Below are positions 10,562-19,712 of a stretch of DNA of 38,188 bases, piece by piece. Made by a program: the position numbers and the translations under genes. Origin of the DNA: Russula earlei (taxonomy: Eukaryota > Basidiomycota > Agaricomycetes > Russulales > Russulaceae); assembly GCA_025769875.1 (NCBI GenBank), contig JAGFNK010000499.1, forward strand, positions 1-38,188, written 5' to 3'. How positions within the stretch are numbered: position 1 is the first letter of the stretch; each line of letters starts with the position of its first letter. The notes beneath the pieces were generated by a model. That model was not told the origin of the DNA and did not search any database. It saw only the letters and a program-made list of their open reading frames with translations.

Positions 10562-11668
10562 CTAGGGTGTTTTTATATACAGGAGTCGTCTCCATTGCAG
10601 GTGGTGGCAGCAGGCGTGGATGAGGAGCGAAGGCGTAGGCGGTGAGCGTGAGTTCGTAGATAGAGACGTAGGTGGCGAGGATTCGAGAAAGAGGATGCGT
10701 GGGGCGGCTTGCGCGGGGGTGGGATCTGTCGTCTTGCGGCGGCGGTGGCGGGGTCGTCTCCACTGCAGGTGTCGGCAGCAGACGTGGGCGAGAGCGCGCG
10801 AATGGATAGGGAGGCGATGTGGGAGGCGGCGTGCGGTGTGCTGCTGGCGTCGGCGACTGCTTCTCCTGCGGCGGCGGCGGCGTGGCGGTGGCTTCTGCTC
10901 CTGTTGTGGCGTGTTGTGGCTAAGTTCGTGGCCGAGGCCTTCTTGGTCTTCTGGGGTGGTGCTGGTGGCGAGGGGTTGCGACGGTGCGGCGGTGCTGGTG
11001 TCGCGCGAAACTACCAAAGTGGCGGCTGTGACTGAGAAGACTGAGGCTGAGACTGAGAAGGTGGCGGCGGACTGAGCTGGTGCGACAGTGGAGGCGGACG
11101 GGGCGGAGGTGACGACTGAGGGCAATGTAGGGGCGACGGCGGCTGTGGCTGACAAGGGCGTGGGGGCGGTGGCTGACAAGGGCGTAGGGGCGGTGGCTTG
11201 TGAGACGGTGGTGGAGGTGGCGGCGTGTGGCGCTAAGACGTCGGTGGCTGAGGCTGAGGCTACGGCAGCGGCTGACGAGACTAAGGCGGCTGGCAAGGCT
11301 AAGAGCGCGGTGGCGGCGGTTGACTGATCTGAAGGTGGGGCGACGGAGACGGCTGGCAAAACTAGGGGCGCGGTGGCGGCGGCTGAGACTGAGAAGGCTG
11401 AGGCTGAGGGCAGGGTGGAGACGGCGGTGGCTGGCGATGCTGGTGCTATGACGGACTGGGCTGAACTGACGAGTATGGGCGAGGCTAAGATGGAGACTGA
11501 TGCGAAGTCGGCGGCTGGCACGACTGAGGCTACTGTGGCGACGGACGAGGCGACGGACGAGACAGTGCGTAAAGAGTCGTGTGGCTTATTCATCAACCAT
11601 CCACCTGTCCAAACTCCTACTCCAGGACAACGACAGGGCATTCTTCCCTTCCCAGAGCTGCTCACCAT
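10562..11668 (-). CDS. Hypothetical Ala/Ser/Thr/Val-rich ORF in the CpG-rich cassette
   Basis: This is an open frame of 368 codons with an ATG at 11668. The first roughly 240 residues are mucin-like (SVASSVATVASVV, TAPTPLSATAPTPLSATA); the rest turns Arg- and Pro-rich. The DNA is a GGC/GTG-type imperfect triplet repeat, including two direct copies of about 24 bp near 11150-11195. No signal peptide, domain or GPI-type end is evident. The opposite strand is also open in places, so low complexity may explain the frame. Sequence near 10560-10780 recurs at 14480-14600 in the other orientation. It could be a captured cell-wall-type gene fragment or non-coding repeat. Confidence 0.25.
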   Translation of the reverse strand: MVSSSGKGRMPCRCPGVGVWTGGWLMNKPHDSLRTVSSVASSVATVASVVPAADFASVSILASPILVSSAQSVIAPASPATAVSTLPSASAFSVSAAATAPLVLPAVSVAPPSDQSTAATALLALPAALVSSAAAVASASATDVLAPHAATSTTVSQATAPTPLSATAPTPLSATAAVAPTLPSVVTSAPSASTVAPAQSAATFSVSASVFSVTAATLVVSRDTSTAAPSQPLATSTTPEDQEGLGHELSHNTPQQEQKPPPRRRRRRRSSRRRQQHTARRLPHRLPIHSRALAHVCCRHLQWRRPRHRRRKTTDPTPAQAAPRILFLESSPPTSLSTNSRSPPTPSLLIHACCHHLQWRRLLYIKTP

Positions 11669-11707
11669 ACCTTGCTCTACCCCTCCATTTCAACCCCCTA
11701 AACCCTC

Positions 11708-12694
11708 ATGGGCTCAAAGCAACGTGCTTCAAAATGCCAGCCTGCACCGACACGTACTACTGGCCAAAGGAAGGCTGCCCGAAAAAAAACTGGTGGAAAT
11801 GAAAGTGACAGCTCAGGCACTCCCACTCGACCGAAGCGATCACAACCACGAGCTCAGGCTTCCAAGACATCCCTTCCTGCTATTGATGAGGATGGGGAGG
11901 AAGAGTCCTATGCCTATGTAAATGCAGAAGCCTGGGAATTCACTACAGCACAAACACACGGACCACAAGACATGCAAAATTGTCGCAAAGGCGCACGGCC
12001 TCGATGTCAACTCACCCACACAGCTATATGGCTGGCCGCGAATCACTTACAAGAGTACATATGTGCGTATTCCTTTCGTGCCATCTCCTCTTCGTCCTCA
12101 CATCATCATCATCGTCGCCGCCAGCACGCCACCCTCGCCCCCATCAACTGCCGCACGCCCTTGCCCTCAACGCCCCCGCCTTCACCATGCACTGACGAGT
12201 CCCAACGCACAGCCAAAGAGCCCCGTACCACGCCGCCGTCTTCGTTGCCATTGGACGGTGTTGCTACTGTACATTTCGGTATGCTTTTCTCCCCTTTTTT
12301 ACTAGACTCTCATTTTGTTAGTCAGAGATCTGCACGCCACCTATGCGTCCATTTCCCAGCCTGCCGCCGTCTTCCCTCTCCCTTTCTACTTCCACGCCCC
12401 CTCGCTCCTCTCCCTCGCATCTGCCATCCAAGTTCTCCAATCGTCCCACCCGCAATTGCGTTCGGCAGCGCCATCAGCGCCCAAGTGACCACCCACCAGC
12501 ACTCTCCCTATCCCCCCTCCAGCCTCTCCTTTGCATCGTCTCCCCCTCCTCGCATCGCGACTCGACCACACCCCTCGTCACCACACCTGGCTTCGGCCAT
12601 CCTTCACAAATCACCACACGCCATTACCACAGCCGCTGGAGACCACGACTCGATACCTCGCGTCGTCCAGCTTCGGTCCCCTTCTCACATCTAG
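11708..12694 (+). CDS. Hypothetical ORF with basic/acidic N-terminus, possible captured gene fragment
   Basis: This is an open frame of 328 codons. The first roughly 75 residues look protein-like: basic GQRKAARKKTGG, then ESDSSGTPTRPKRS and acidic IDEDGEEES, as in nuclear proteins. Beyond about 12070 the translation becomes Ser/Pro/His-rich low complexity, so a real exon may end there. After the stop, a C/T-rich stretch and AATAAA at 12773-12778 resemble a 3' untranslated end. I recognise no domain. It lies inside the inverted-repeat cassette and could be gene sequence carried by that element. Confidence 0.3.
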   Translation: MGSKQRASKCQPAPTRTTGQRKAARKKTGGNESDSSGTPTRPKRSQPRAQASKTSLPAIDEDGEEESYAYVNAEAWEFTTAQTHGPQDMQNCRKGARPRCQLTHTAIWLAANHLQEYICAYSFRAISSSSSHHHHRRRQHATLAPINCRTPLPSTPPPSPCTDESQRTAKEPRTTPPSSLPLDGVATVHFGMLFSPFLLDSHFVSQRSARHLCVHFPACRRLPSPFLLPRPLAPLPRICHPSSPIVPPAIAFGSAISAQVTTHQHSPYPPSSLSFASSPPPRIATRPHPSSPHLASAILHKSPHAITTAAGDHDSIPRVVQLRSPSHI

Positions 12695-12772
12695 ATTTCC
12701 TTTCATATGACTGTCTTTTGTGCTTTTCCTGTCCCTTAGCCTTAGTTCTAACCTGTATCTGCTACCATGTTG

Positions 12773-12778
12773 AATAAA
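12773..12778 (+). promoter_or_regulatory. Possible polyadenylation signal
   Basis: AATAAA sits in GTTGAATAAAGTTGCCC, about 80 nt after the stop of the open frame ending at 12694. It would suit a 3' end of a captured gene; context only. Confidence 0.3.
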
Positions 12779-13016
12779 GTTGCCCTGTTGTTCCCTTATC
12801 ATCTGTGTGAACCTCAGTGCAGTCGAATGAACAAACGCGTTCTCGCGTTCCCGCTAGGTGCTCCTCCTCTTTGGAGCTTCAGTCTTATGAAGTCATTCTG
12901 CATTCTTGGACACACTTCACCGCCCCATGGGCTCAGGTGTGCACTTCCTGGGGGGGCTCCTTCCCGGCACACGACCGTGCTACTGTCACACGATATGAGG
13001 GAAACGACGTTGCACA

Positions 13017-13351
13017 CCACAACACTTGAGTCAAAAACACTATGGGGCTGCCTCAAGACTGCCCATGGGTACAACATGAGGGAAAAATAATAGATATAGA
13101 CCGTGATTTTGAGTTGTAATTCATCTAATACATATGTGGAGGTGGCTTGAGACCAGCTCCACCAATTCTCACTCAAATCTCATGAAAACAATGGGGCTGC
13201 CTAGCCCTCATTCAGGCGATTCAGGGACAATAAGTTTTATGTGAATTGAAGGTGTTTTGAGGGAGATATTTGCCCCGCACGTTTGAGAGGGTTTTCTGCG
13301 CTGATTTGGGTGGAATTCAAACTCCGCCAAGTGCACTGAAAACGGCAATAA
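13017..13351. repeat. Inverted repeat, right arm
   Basis: This is the reverse complement of 10073-10416, ending GGCAATAA at 13351. Differences include several transitions and a few small indels, so the arms are not a recent exact inversion. The stretch 12780-13016 just inside this arm shows nothing recognisable. Confidence 0.8.
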
Positions 13352-13401
13352 TGAGGAACAAGAATGCACAGATAACTGGAAAACAAAGAGTATGCAGCCC
13401 C

Positions 13402-14365
13402 TGTCAAGACCCACTGTTGAACAATCCAGTTCAAGAGTGAGGGAGGAGTTCAAAAACGAGTCAATAAACATCCAGGACTGTGTGAGTGAGGAGCAGAATC
13501 CAGAGCAGTGCTAGGTACCAGAGGGGTACTGTCACTGGTAGTATTGAGAAGTTACGCAGGGAAGAGGCCAGGATGGTCACAAGGGGATGGTCCTTAAAGG
13601 AGTACCCCAGAAGTAGAGAGTGCCGTAAACAAATGGACAGTCTGAAGACTGTCCGCTACTTTATTGAGCGCTTATATACTACAGGAGAACTACTAAATAG
13701 GGAACAAGTCATAACCTTGTTATCAAGCACAATTGCTGGATGAGTAAGGGGTCAGAGAATGCTTACTGAGCATGCTCAGTCATGCTCAGTAAGCTGCTGA
13801 ATAAGAAGGCTCTTATTGATGAGTAAGAGCCATTACTGTCCACGTGTTCACTGTTTTAGTACATGTGCAAAGCACCTGATTCATTTACTGTTAGTTAGTT
13901 TAGGGCCAGTCATTTGAGGACTTGTAGTTTGGTTTGGGAAATAGAGTTGCTTATAAGGCCCCTTATATAGTTCTATTAGGGTCATTAGAGTCAACCCTAA
14001 TACTTATATCAAGGTCCTTAGTATTGCTTTATAGTTCGTTCTATGGTTATTAGAGTTAGTCTAATAACGCGTTGTAGGGCTGTTAGTGTCTTGTTAGTGT
14101 CTTTTGTAGAGCACTTAGTGTTGTCATAAGGGGTCCTTAGGGAGGCTATAATACTGTTCTTTATTGCTAAAAGGGTTGCCACTAAGTGGGGCTTGCTGTA
14201 TGTCAATTGTGCTGAGAATCGCTCGCACAACAATGCGCACGCGATATTGTGGACACCTCTACTCACCCCTTTTGTCTGTGTGAACAGGGTGACACCATAG
14301 AGGCTGGGTTTCCTCTAATAAGGAAGGGTCCTTCAAGGGCCCTCTCTGGAGAATGGTTCATGACA
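13402..14365 (-). repeat. Solo LTR B1 (family B, 964 bp), target duplication GCCCC
   Basis: On the + strand it starts TGTCAAGACC and ends GGTTCATGACA, with GCCCC at 13397-13401 and at 14366-14370. Orientation is taken as - because, read that way, the ends (TGTCATGAACC...TCTTGACA) and the TATATAAG, AATAAA and GACTGTCC block match the J-family LTR promoter region. It holds a 20-bp palindrome at 13635-13654 and a 13-bp-stem hairpin at 13762-13793. Confidence 0.92.
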
Positions 14366-14800
14366 GCCCCACAGAATGATCAGACCCCGCCGCCATGCCA
14401 TCACGCAGGAGAAGCCACTGCTGATGCCAACATCATGCCACACACCACCTCCCACATTGCCTCCCCATCCACTCACACATCACCACCCACATCTGCTGCT
14501 GCAACCTGCAGTGGAGATGACCTCGCCACCACCACCGCAAGACAACAAACGCCACCCCTGTGCAAGCCACCCCACACGCCGCCACCCTCTCTCACCACCA
14601 CCCTCACCCTTGCCACCGCCACTGCCTTTGCATCGACAGCAGCAGCAACAACAACAATGCAGCCAACACTTGGCAACACCACGAGGCGCAACAACACATT
14701 TGACACGCTGCAAGCATGCCATGCCACCTCGCTGCTTCACTGCAACACACCCACTACTCTGGCATGGTGACAAGGCCGCATGCACAAGGCTGAAGCTCAC
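14366..14800 (+). repeat. Pro/His/Gln-rich low-complexity segment R3
   Basis: It continues the sequence left of LTR B1 once GCCCC is counted once. CTGCAGTGGAGATGAC followed by CCACCACCGCAAGACAAC matches the - strand at 10730-10790, so this is a third relative of the R1/R2 repeats. A run of CAG/CAA codons follows at 14636-14662. From 14801 to 15239 I see no gene or recognisable repeat. Confidence 0.4.
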
Positions 14801-15239
14801 TCAAGAAGGTTTGACTGGGTATGGTCAAAATTTCAACCCCACAGGAGGTGTCAGGTCTGAAACCCTGATGGCATGCAATGCATCTTTTCCCACATGCACA
14901 ATTTTCATGCATTGAGATGTGCATTTTTTTTTCTGTGTGCAGCATAGACAATCTTTATGCTCCCTTGTTTTTCAATCTCCTATTTTCCTTTGTACTCCCC
15001 TGTATTCTGTACTTACTTACCCTCTGGAATGACAAGCAAGCCTTGGTGTCCCCTTCTCCTCTGACTGGCTTGAGAACTCCTCTTTGTGCCTGTGTCCAAC
15101 TTCTCATGGGGGCTCTCTCTCTCCTTGGGTACTCACTAGGTACAGGGTCAGGTTACCAGCCTTACAATCTCACAGACATGTTCCCAGTCATGCTTTACTT
15201 ATGACTAGTTATGACCATAATCCTCAAACCCATGAAATC

Positions 15240-15440
15240 TTGACAGAAATCCCAGGCACACCAGGCACACCAGTCTTGACCAGTCTTGACCAGTTTTTAT
15301 CAGTCTTGAAAGTTGATGTGACTGTGACTGGACATTCTACAATCCAGTTTGACCTTGACTGAAAGTTCACTCATGATCAGTCAGGTCAAATTCAGTCAAG
15401 CAGTTTTTTGCAGTCAATGTGACCTGACCTGAAAGCACTA
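15240..15440. repeat. Right subterminal CCAGTC/GACTGG-rich zone
   Basis: This mirrors the left zone, with CCAGTCTTGACCAGTCTTGA and several GACTG, AGTCA and CAGTC motifs up to the GCACTA edge. CAGGCACAC is also repeated directly near 15254. It is followed at 15441 by unrelated sequence. Confidence 0.5.
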
Positions 15441-15773
15441 CACACACGTATGATTTGGTGTATGTTTGCCACGTCCCTTGGCTTGACATCTCTGTGGAGG
15501 CTCAGGCGAGGTGACACAGTCATTTTGGTGCCTATGGGTGATATTGGAAGGCTCCATGACCTTGTGAGAGTGCAAGTGGAAGCTGTGTGAGCAGAAGATG
15601 GTGGCGAGGGGGATGATCATAGTATGGAGGAAGGCCCATGACTGGGGATGAACAAGTTACCTGTGAGATCTAGAGTGGAACCTGTCCATGTTGCAAACAA
15701 TATTGTTACTGCAAGTAACACATGGCATCTATTAGACCCTCCACATAGAGGCAAAGACAAGAGATGTAGTTGC

Positions 15774-16143
15774 CTACTTCAAGACAAACTGACTGACGAA
15801 GTTTGCTGGGCTGATTGGCAATACTTGCTTCTTTGTTTGGTGATACATTGATTGAGGTAAGATGTGGGTTTCATAATAAAAGACAGAGGAGTATCCTTGG
15901 ATGGCCTTGAGGGAAAGTAGCTGCATGGCGATCCATTGATGCTGTCACCTGCAGAGGAAACATCATCCGCATGGTGCCATTGTTGACTAGCAAGTCAATT
16001 TGTGCATTTGAAATCATGACAAAGAGCTGGTTACCCATCCAGATAGAGAAGAGTGGCCCATATATCCTTGACCAGGCTTGTAGAGTGTGCTCAGGATAAG
16101 AGCAAAGGAAGTAGTAATGAAGGAGCGGGCTGGGAGGGATCAT
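15774..16143 (-). pseudogene. Cytochrome P450 N-terminal fragment
   Basis: Translation from ATG 16143 on the - strand gives IPPSPLLHYYF, then HTLQAWSRIYGPLFSIWMGN and QLFVMISNAQIDLLVNNG. This is the usual start of a fungal microsomal P450: a proline-rich hinge, then the YGPLFSI strand. After a frame change near 15950 it continues AMQLLSLKAIQGYSSVFYYE, matching the helix C region after the WRKHRR motif. It stops being recognisable after PISPANFVSQFVLK, where a stop lies at 15774-15776. The N-terminal membrane anchor and the haem-binding C-terminus are missing. The upstream edge abuts the 154-bp tandem repeat. A dead, truncated copy of a host gene is the best reading. From 15441 to 15773 nothing is certain. 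Confidence 0.72.
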
Positions 16144-16146
16144 ATG

Positions 16147-16640
16147 GATATGGCAGGTCCGAAATTTTGCATTCAGATCAGCACCCAAAAATCAAAACTT
16201 CAGGAACTGAACATTAGGCTCCCATATTGTAGCTGCACCTAGACATGGTATATAAGGTTCTACTGTCCAAGTTTCAAGGCAATCTATTGAGAAACAGTTG
16301 AGATATGGCAGTTCGAAATTTTGCACTCAGATCACACTCAAAAATCGAAACTTCAAGAACTAAGAATTAGACCCCAACTCTTGGGCTGCACCTAGATACA
16401 GTACATGAGATCCCATTGTCAAAGTTTCAAGTCAATTGATTGAGAAGCAGTTGAGATATGGCAGTTCAAAGTTTTGCACCCATGTAGGCACCCAAAAATC
16501 AACATTTCAAGAACTGAATATTATGCTCCCATATTTTAGCTGCACCTAGATACAGTATATAAGGTTCTACTGTCAAAGTTTCAAGGCAATCTGTTGAGAA
16601 ACTGTTGAGATATAGCAGTTTTGATTTTGCCATTGAAATG
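16147..16640. repeat. 154-bp tandem repeat, about 3.2 units
   Basis: GATATGGCAG-like unit starts lie at 16147, 16302, 16455 and 16609, so the periods are 155, 153 and 154 bp. Shared blocks include GAAATTTTGCA, CCAAAAATC, AGCTGCACCTAGA and AAGTTTCAAG. Units differ at many positions, so the array is old. No coding is evident. Confidence 0.85.
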
Positions 16641-16691
16641 ACATCCAAAAATGGCAAGTGCAAGGTCACATGAAAATGACAGTAATACCAA

Positions 16692-16966
16692 CCCTTAGTG
16701 AAAGAGTTACTTGATATAGTTCAAGCACTAGACTTCAAATCCTTTGATATAATCTCAGGAAGAGTAAATGTAAGAGATGAGAAGGGTCTCTTTCACTTAG
16801 AGTGTTTGACTTGGTTTGAGAAAGTTGACAAGTAGAATATTCTTGTTAGAGAGTAAGTCGAGCACAAGGCTCAACTCTTGTTACACCTGGGTATTTATAC
16901 GATATCTCAACAACGGCTGATCTGATTCATACGAAATTCAGGGAGCATATAGCTGGGAACCAGTAG
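16692..16966. repeat. LTR family F fragment, interrupted by LTR B2
   Basis: From AATACCAACCC onward it matches the complete solo LTR F (24941-25488) from about its 25th base through GGGAACCAGTAG. LTR B2 begins there. The F terminus (TGTTAAGATC) and the second half are absent. Confidence 0.8.
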
Positions 16967-17921
16967 TGTGGCGACTCACTGTTGAACAATCCAGTTCAAG
17001 AGCAAGGGAGAAGCTCAAAGACAAGTCGATAAATGTCCAAGATGGCATGAGCGAGAAGTAGGGTCCAAAGCAGTGCCAGATACCAAAGAGGTACAGTTAC
17101 TGGTAGTATCAAGAAGTTATGCAGGGAAGAGGCCAGGTTGATCACAAGGGGACAGTCCTTAAAGGAGTATCCCAGGGGTAGAGAGTGCCGTAAACAAATG
17201 GACAGTCTGAAGACTGTCCGCTACTTTATTGAGTGCTTATATACTATGAGAGAACTGCTAAATAGGGAACAAGTTATAACCTTGTTATCAAGCACAATTG
17301 ATGGATGAGTAAGAAGTTGGAGTATGCTTACTGAGCATGCTCAGTCATGCTCAGTAAGCTGCTGAGTAAGAAGGCTCCTATTGATGAGTAAGAGCCACTA
17401 CTGTTCATGTGTTCACTGTCTTAGTGCACGTGCAAGGCACCTGATTCATTTACTGTTAGTTAGTTTAGGGCCGGACTTGTAGTTTGGTTCAGGGAATAGA
17501 GTTGCTTATAAGGCCCCTTATATAGTTCTATTAGGGTCATTAGAGTTGACCCTAATACTTATATTAAGGTCCTTAGTATTGCTCTATAGTTTGTTCTATG
17601 GTTATTAGAGTTAGTCTAATAACACGTTGTAGGGCTGTTAGTGTCTTGTTAGTGCCTCTTGTAGGGCACTAGGAGTCATCACAAAGGGTCCTTAGAGAGG
17701 CTATAATACTGTCCTCTATTGCTAAAAGGGTTGCCACTAAGTGGGGCTTGCTGTATGTTGATTGTGCTGAGAATTGCTTGCACAACAATGTGTGTGCGAA
17801 TATTGTGGACACCTCTACTCACCCTTTTTGTCCATGTGAACAGGATGACACCATAGAGGCTGGGTTTCCTCTAATAAGGAAGGGTCCTTCAAGGGCCCTC
17901 TCTGAAAAATGGTTCATGACA
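16967..17921 (-). repeat. LTR B2 (family B, 955 bp), no matching target duplication
   Basis: It is closely similar to B1 and B6 over the full length, with + strand ends TGTGGCGACTCAC and GGTTCATGACA. The flanking 5-mers are AGTAG and GTGAC, which differ. Left flank is an F fragment and right flank is mid-gag of gypsy-H. Ectopic recombination between two family-B copies, deleting what lay between, would explain this. Confidence 0.85.
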
Positions 17922-19712
17922 GTGACAACCTACCCTCAGGAATCAAAGGAACTGCCATCTGGTGCTGGGCAGACCAAGAAGGACCTAACCAATACAAGGT
18001 CCAATATAAAGGAAGCTAACTTCCTTGAAAATATATCAACGATCAGTGGTACTTCATCAACTACCACAAAGGATGTCCCTATGCTGAAGAGGATGAAGAT
18101 ATTGACAAATATAAGAGTCTAGGTCTAGGAACCAAGACAGACCCTTACACTACTCATTGGGAACCAAGAGACCCAGTAGTAGACAATCCAGCTCCACCAA
18201 TACAAAAATCATCAAGTGGAGAAACAGAAAAGTCAGACCCTCTGACTACAGACCAGAAAGCAGAAGCACCAGAAGTATTGGAGCTAGCTGAAAGACTGGA
18301 GCAGACAGTACACATCTCACCCATTGAACCAACAATGGTTGAAGATGTTATGATTTACCCCCTTGTTGGTTTGTCCCTAACCTCTTCCACTATTGTTCTC
18401 TTTTGTCACCCTTGTCCACTTGGTTACCATTTCATCCCTTGATGCTGATGGTCCTTTATTGTTTCACCTATTGTGTTTCACCTATTGTTGAGTTGCTTTT
18501 GCTATTGGCTCACTTTTATCTATTGTTCCACATATAGTACTGTACAGCCTCGCTACATACAGTATTTAAGCATCTGTAGAAGCTGGGGAATGCCCCAAGC
18601 TTAGCTTTGTCCCATTTCCTGTCGCCTCCCTTGCCCTGTACTCTCTCTCAAAAATCACAACTTGTTTGTGCTGGCCTATACTCTGCTTGACCTAAGCACA
18701 CCTCAAGGAACCCTTGTGTTCCTCTTCCTCCTCTGCTTCTCTCTCATCGTCCTCCTCTTCTGTGAAACCAGAAGATTGACTCTGTCTGCAGGCTGAGTCA
18801 TTGTCTGACTAAGCCTTGAGATGCTAAAACTCTGATCCGGTCTCTTTGAGCCGGCCCCATTGAACCCTTGAACCAAGTCACAGGGACTTGGCCCCACTGA
18901 ACCCTGAGCTAACACTCTTATGGCTGTGATGCCGTAACAGAAGAACCAGAAGAATCAGTTGAAGTGGCTACCATTGCAGCAATGCAGACAGCCACAATTG
19001 CCACCCAGACAGTGGGTGGACAAACAGGGCCTACCATTGTAGTAAACCCTGGAGGCAGCCCACCTGGTGGGGGAGGACCACCTGGAGGTGGAGAAGTCCC
19101 CTTTGGACCAGCAGGCCCACCGGGCCCAGGCAGAGGCCCACCTGGAGGAGGCCCTCCAGGAGGAGGACCACCTGCAGTACCTCCTGTAGGACCAGGAGCA
19201 AACCTGGCACCCCAACCAGCACCAGGCCCCCATGGAGGCAATGGATCTCTGAAAGGAGATTCCCCAGAGGGCTTCAAAGGAGATAGAAAGAAGACAAAGT
19301 ACTTCATCCAAGATTTCAATCTATGGAATTTGCTTAACAGTGACAACCCAACCATGACTATTCCAATGAAACAAGTAGCCTTGGCTCTCACCTACATCAA
19401 AGGAGAGAAGGTACACAAATGGGTGGTCAACCAAATAAACCTGGTAGGAGCAAAAAGGAATGGGGACCCATCATCACCTATGCACCAGGGCAATTGGATC
19501 CAACTGATATGCTCTTTTGGACTGAATTTGTGGACAACTTCTTTAGGGAATTCAAAGATACCACAGAGCCAGAAGATGCCTTCATGGAGCTGCAACAGTT
19601 GTCAATGTCTAAAGCAGTGTCACTGGATGATTACACCAGCAAGTTCCTTGTTCTGCTCAGTAAAGCAGGATGGGACCAGAACTTGCCAGGAGCAGTTAGT
19701 ACAAAATGTTGA
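17922..19712 (+). pseudogene. Gypsy-H gag (interrupted by solo LTR C3)
   Basis: The visible part starts mid-protein (IKGTAIWCWADQEGPN), with a TAA and a TGA shortly after. It then runs open through KYINDQWYFINYHKG and an acidic, Pro-rich tract to PIEPTMVEE, where C3 is inserted at a GAAGA site. After C3 the frame continues EEPEESVEV. A collagen-like Gly/Pro stretch follows at about 19050-19250 (PGGGPPGGGPP). The capsid-like part carries GDRKKTKYFIQDF, LALTYIKGEKVHKWV and, after a frame change near 19440, FVDNFFREFKD and SLDDYTSKF, as in fungal gypsy Gag. No CCHC knuckle remains: sequence jumps near 19712 into the protease end, so a deletion is likely. Confidence 0.75.
18346..18939 (+). repeat. 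Solo LTR C3 (family C, 594 bp), target duplication GAAGA
   Basis: It starts TGTTATGATTTACCCCC and ends GATGCCGTAACA. GAAGA occurs at 18341-18345 and 18940-18944. Removing the LTR and one GAAGA restores the gag frame across the site. It matches C1 (3681-4286), the 3' LTR of gypsy-A, so an A-type element once inserted here. Confidence 0.95.

Larger units (their letters stand above)
9027..15440. mobile_element. Composite region with short terminal inverted repeats (possible non-autonomous DNA transposon)
   Basis: The left edge reads TAGTGCTTCA, and the right edge, read inward on the other strand, reads TAGTGCTTTCA. Each is followed by a zone rich in CCAGTC/GACTGG motifs. TAGTG fits the hAT-type terminal consensus, but the flanking 8-mers (TTTGTGTT and CACACACG) do not match, and no transposase is visible. 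Inside are Pro/Ser-rich low-complexity repeats, an inverted-repeat cassette (10073-13351) and a solo LTR (13402-14365). The assignment is tentative. Confidence 0.35.

Noticed and set aside
11088..11921. Ala-rich + strand frames in the GC-rich block
   Set aside because: The triplet repeat keeps several frames open on both strands; composition alone explains them.
12343..12777. Ser/Pro-rich + strand frame
   Set aside because: C-rich low-complexity DNA with overlapping open frames and no conserved segment.
16147..16640. CRISPR-like array
   Set aside because: Units are 154 bp and contiguous, with no short repeat and spacer structure, and the context is eukaryotic.
16967..17921. B2 as the 5' LTR of gypsy-H
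   Set aside because: It lies on the other strand by promoter orientation, is followed by mid-gag sequence without a leader, and differs from LTR E, which has the polypurine tract of H.
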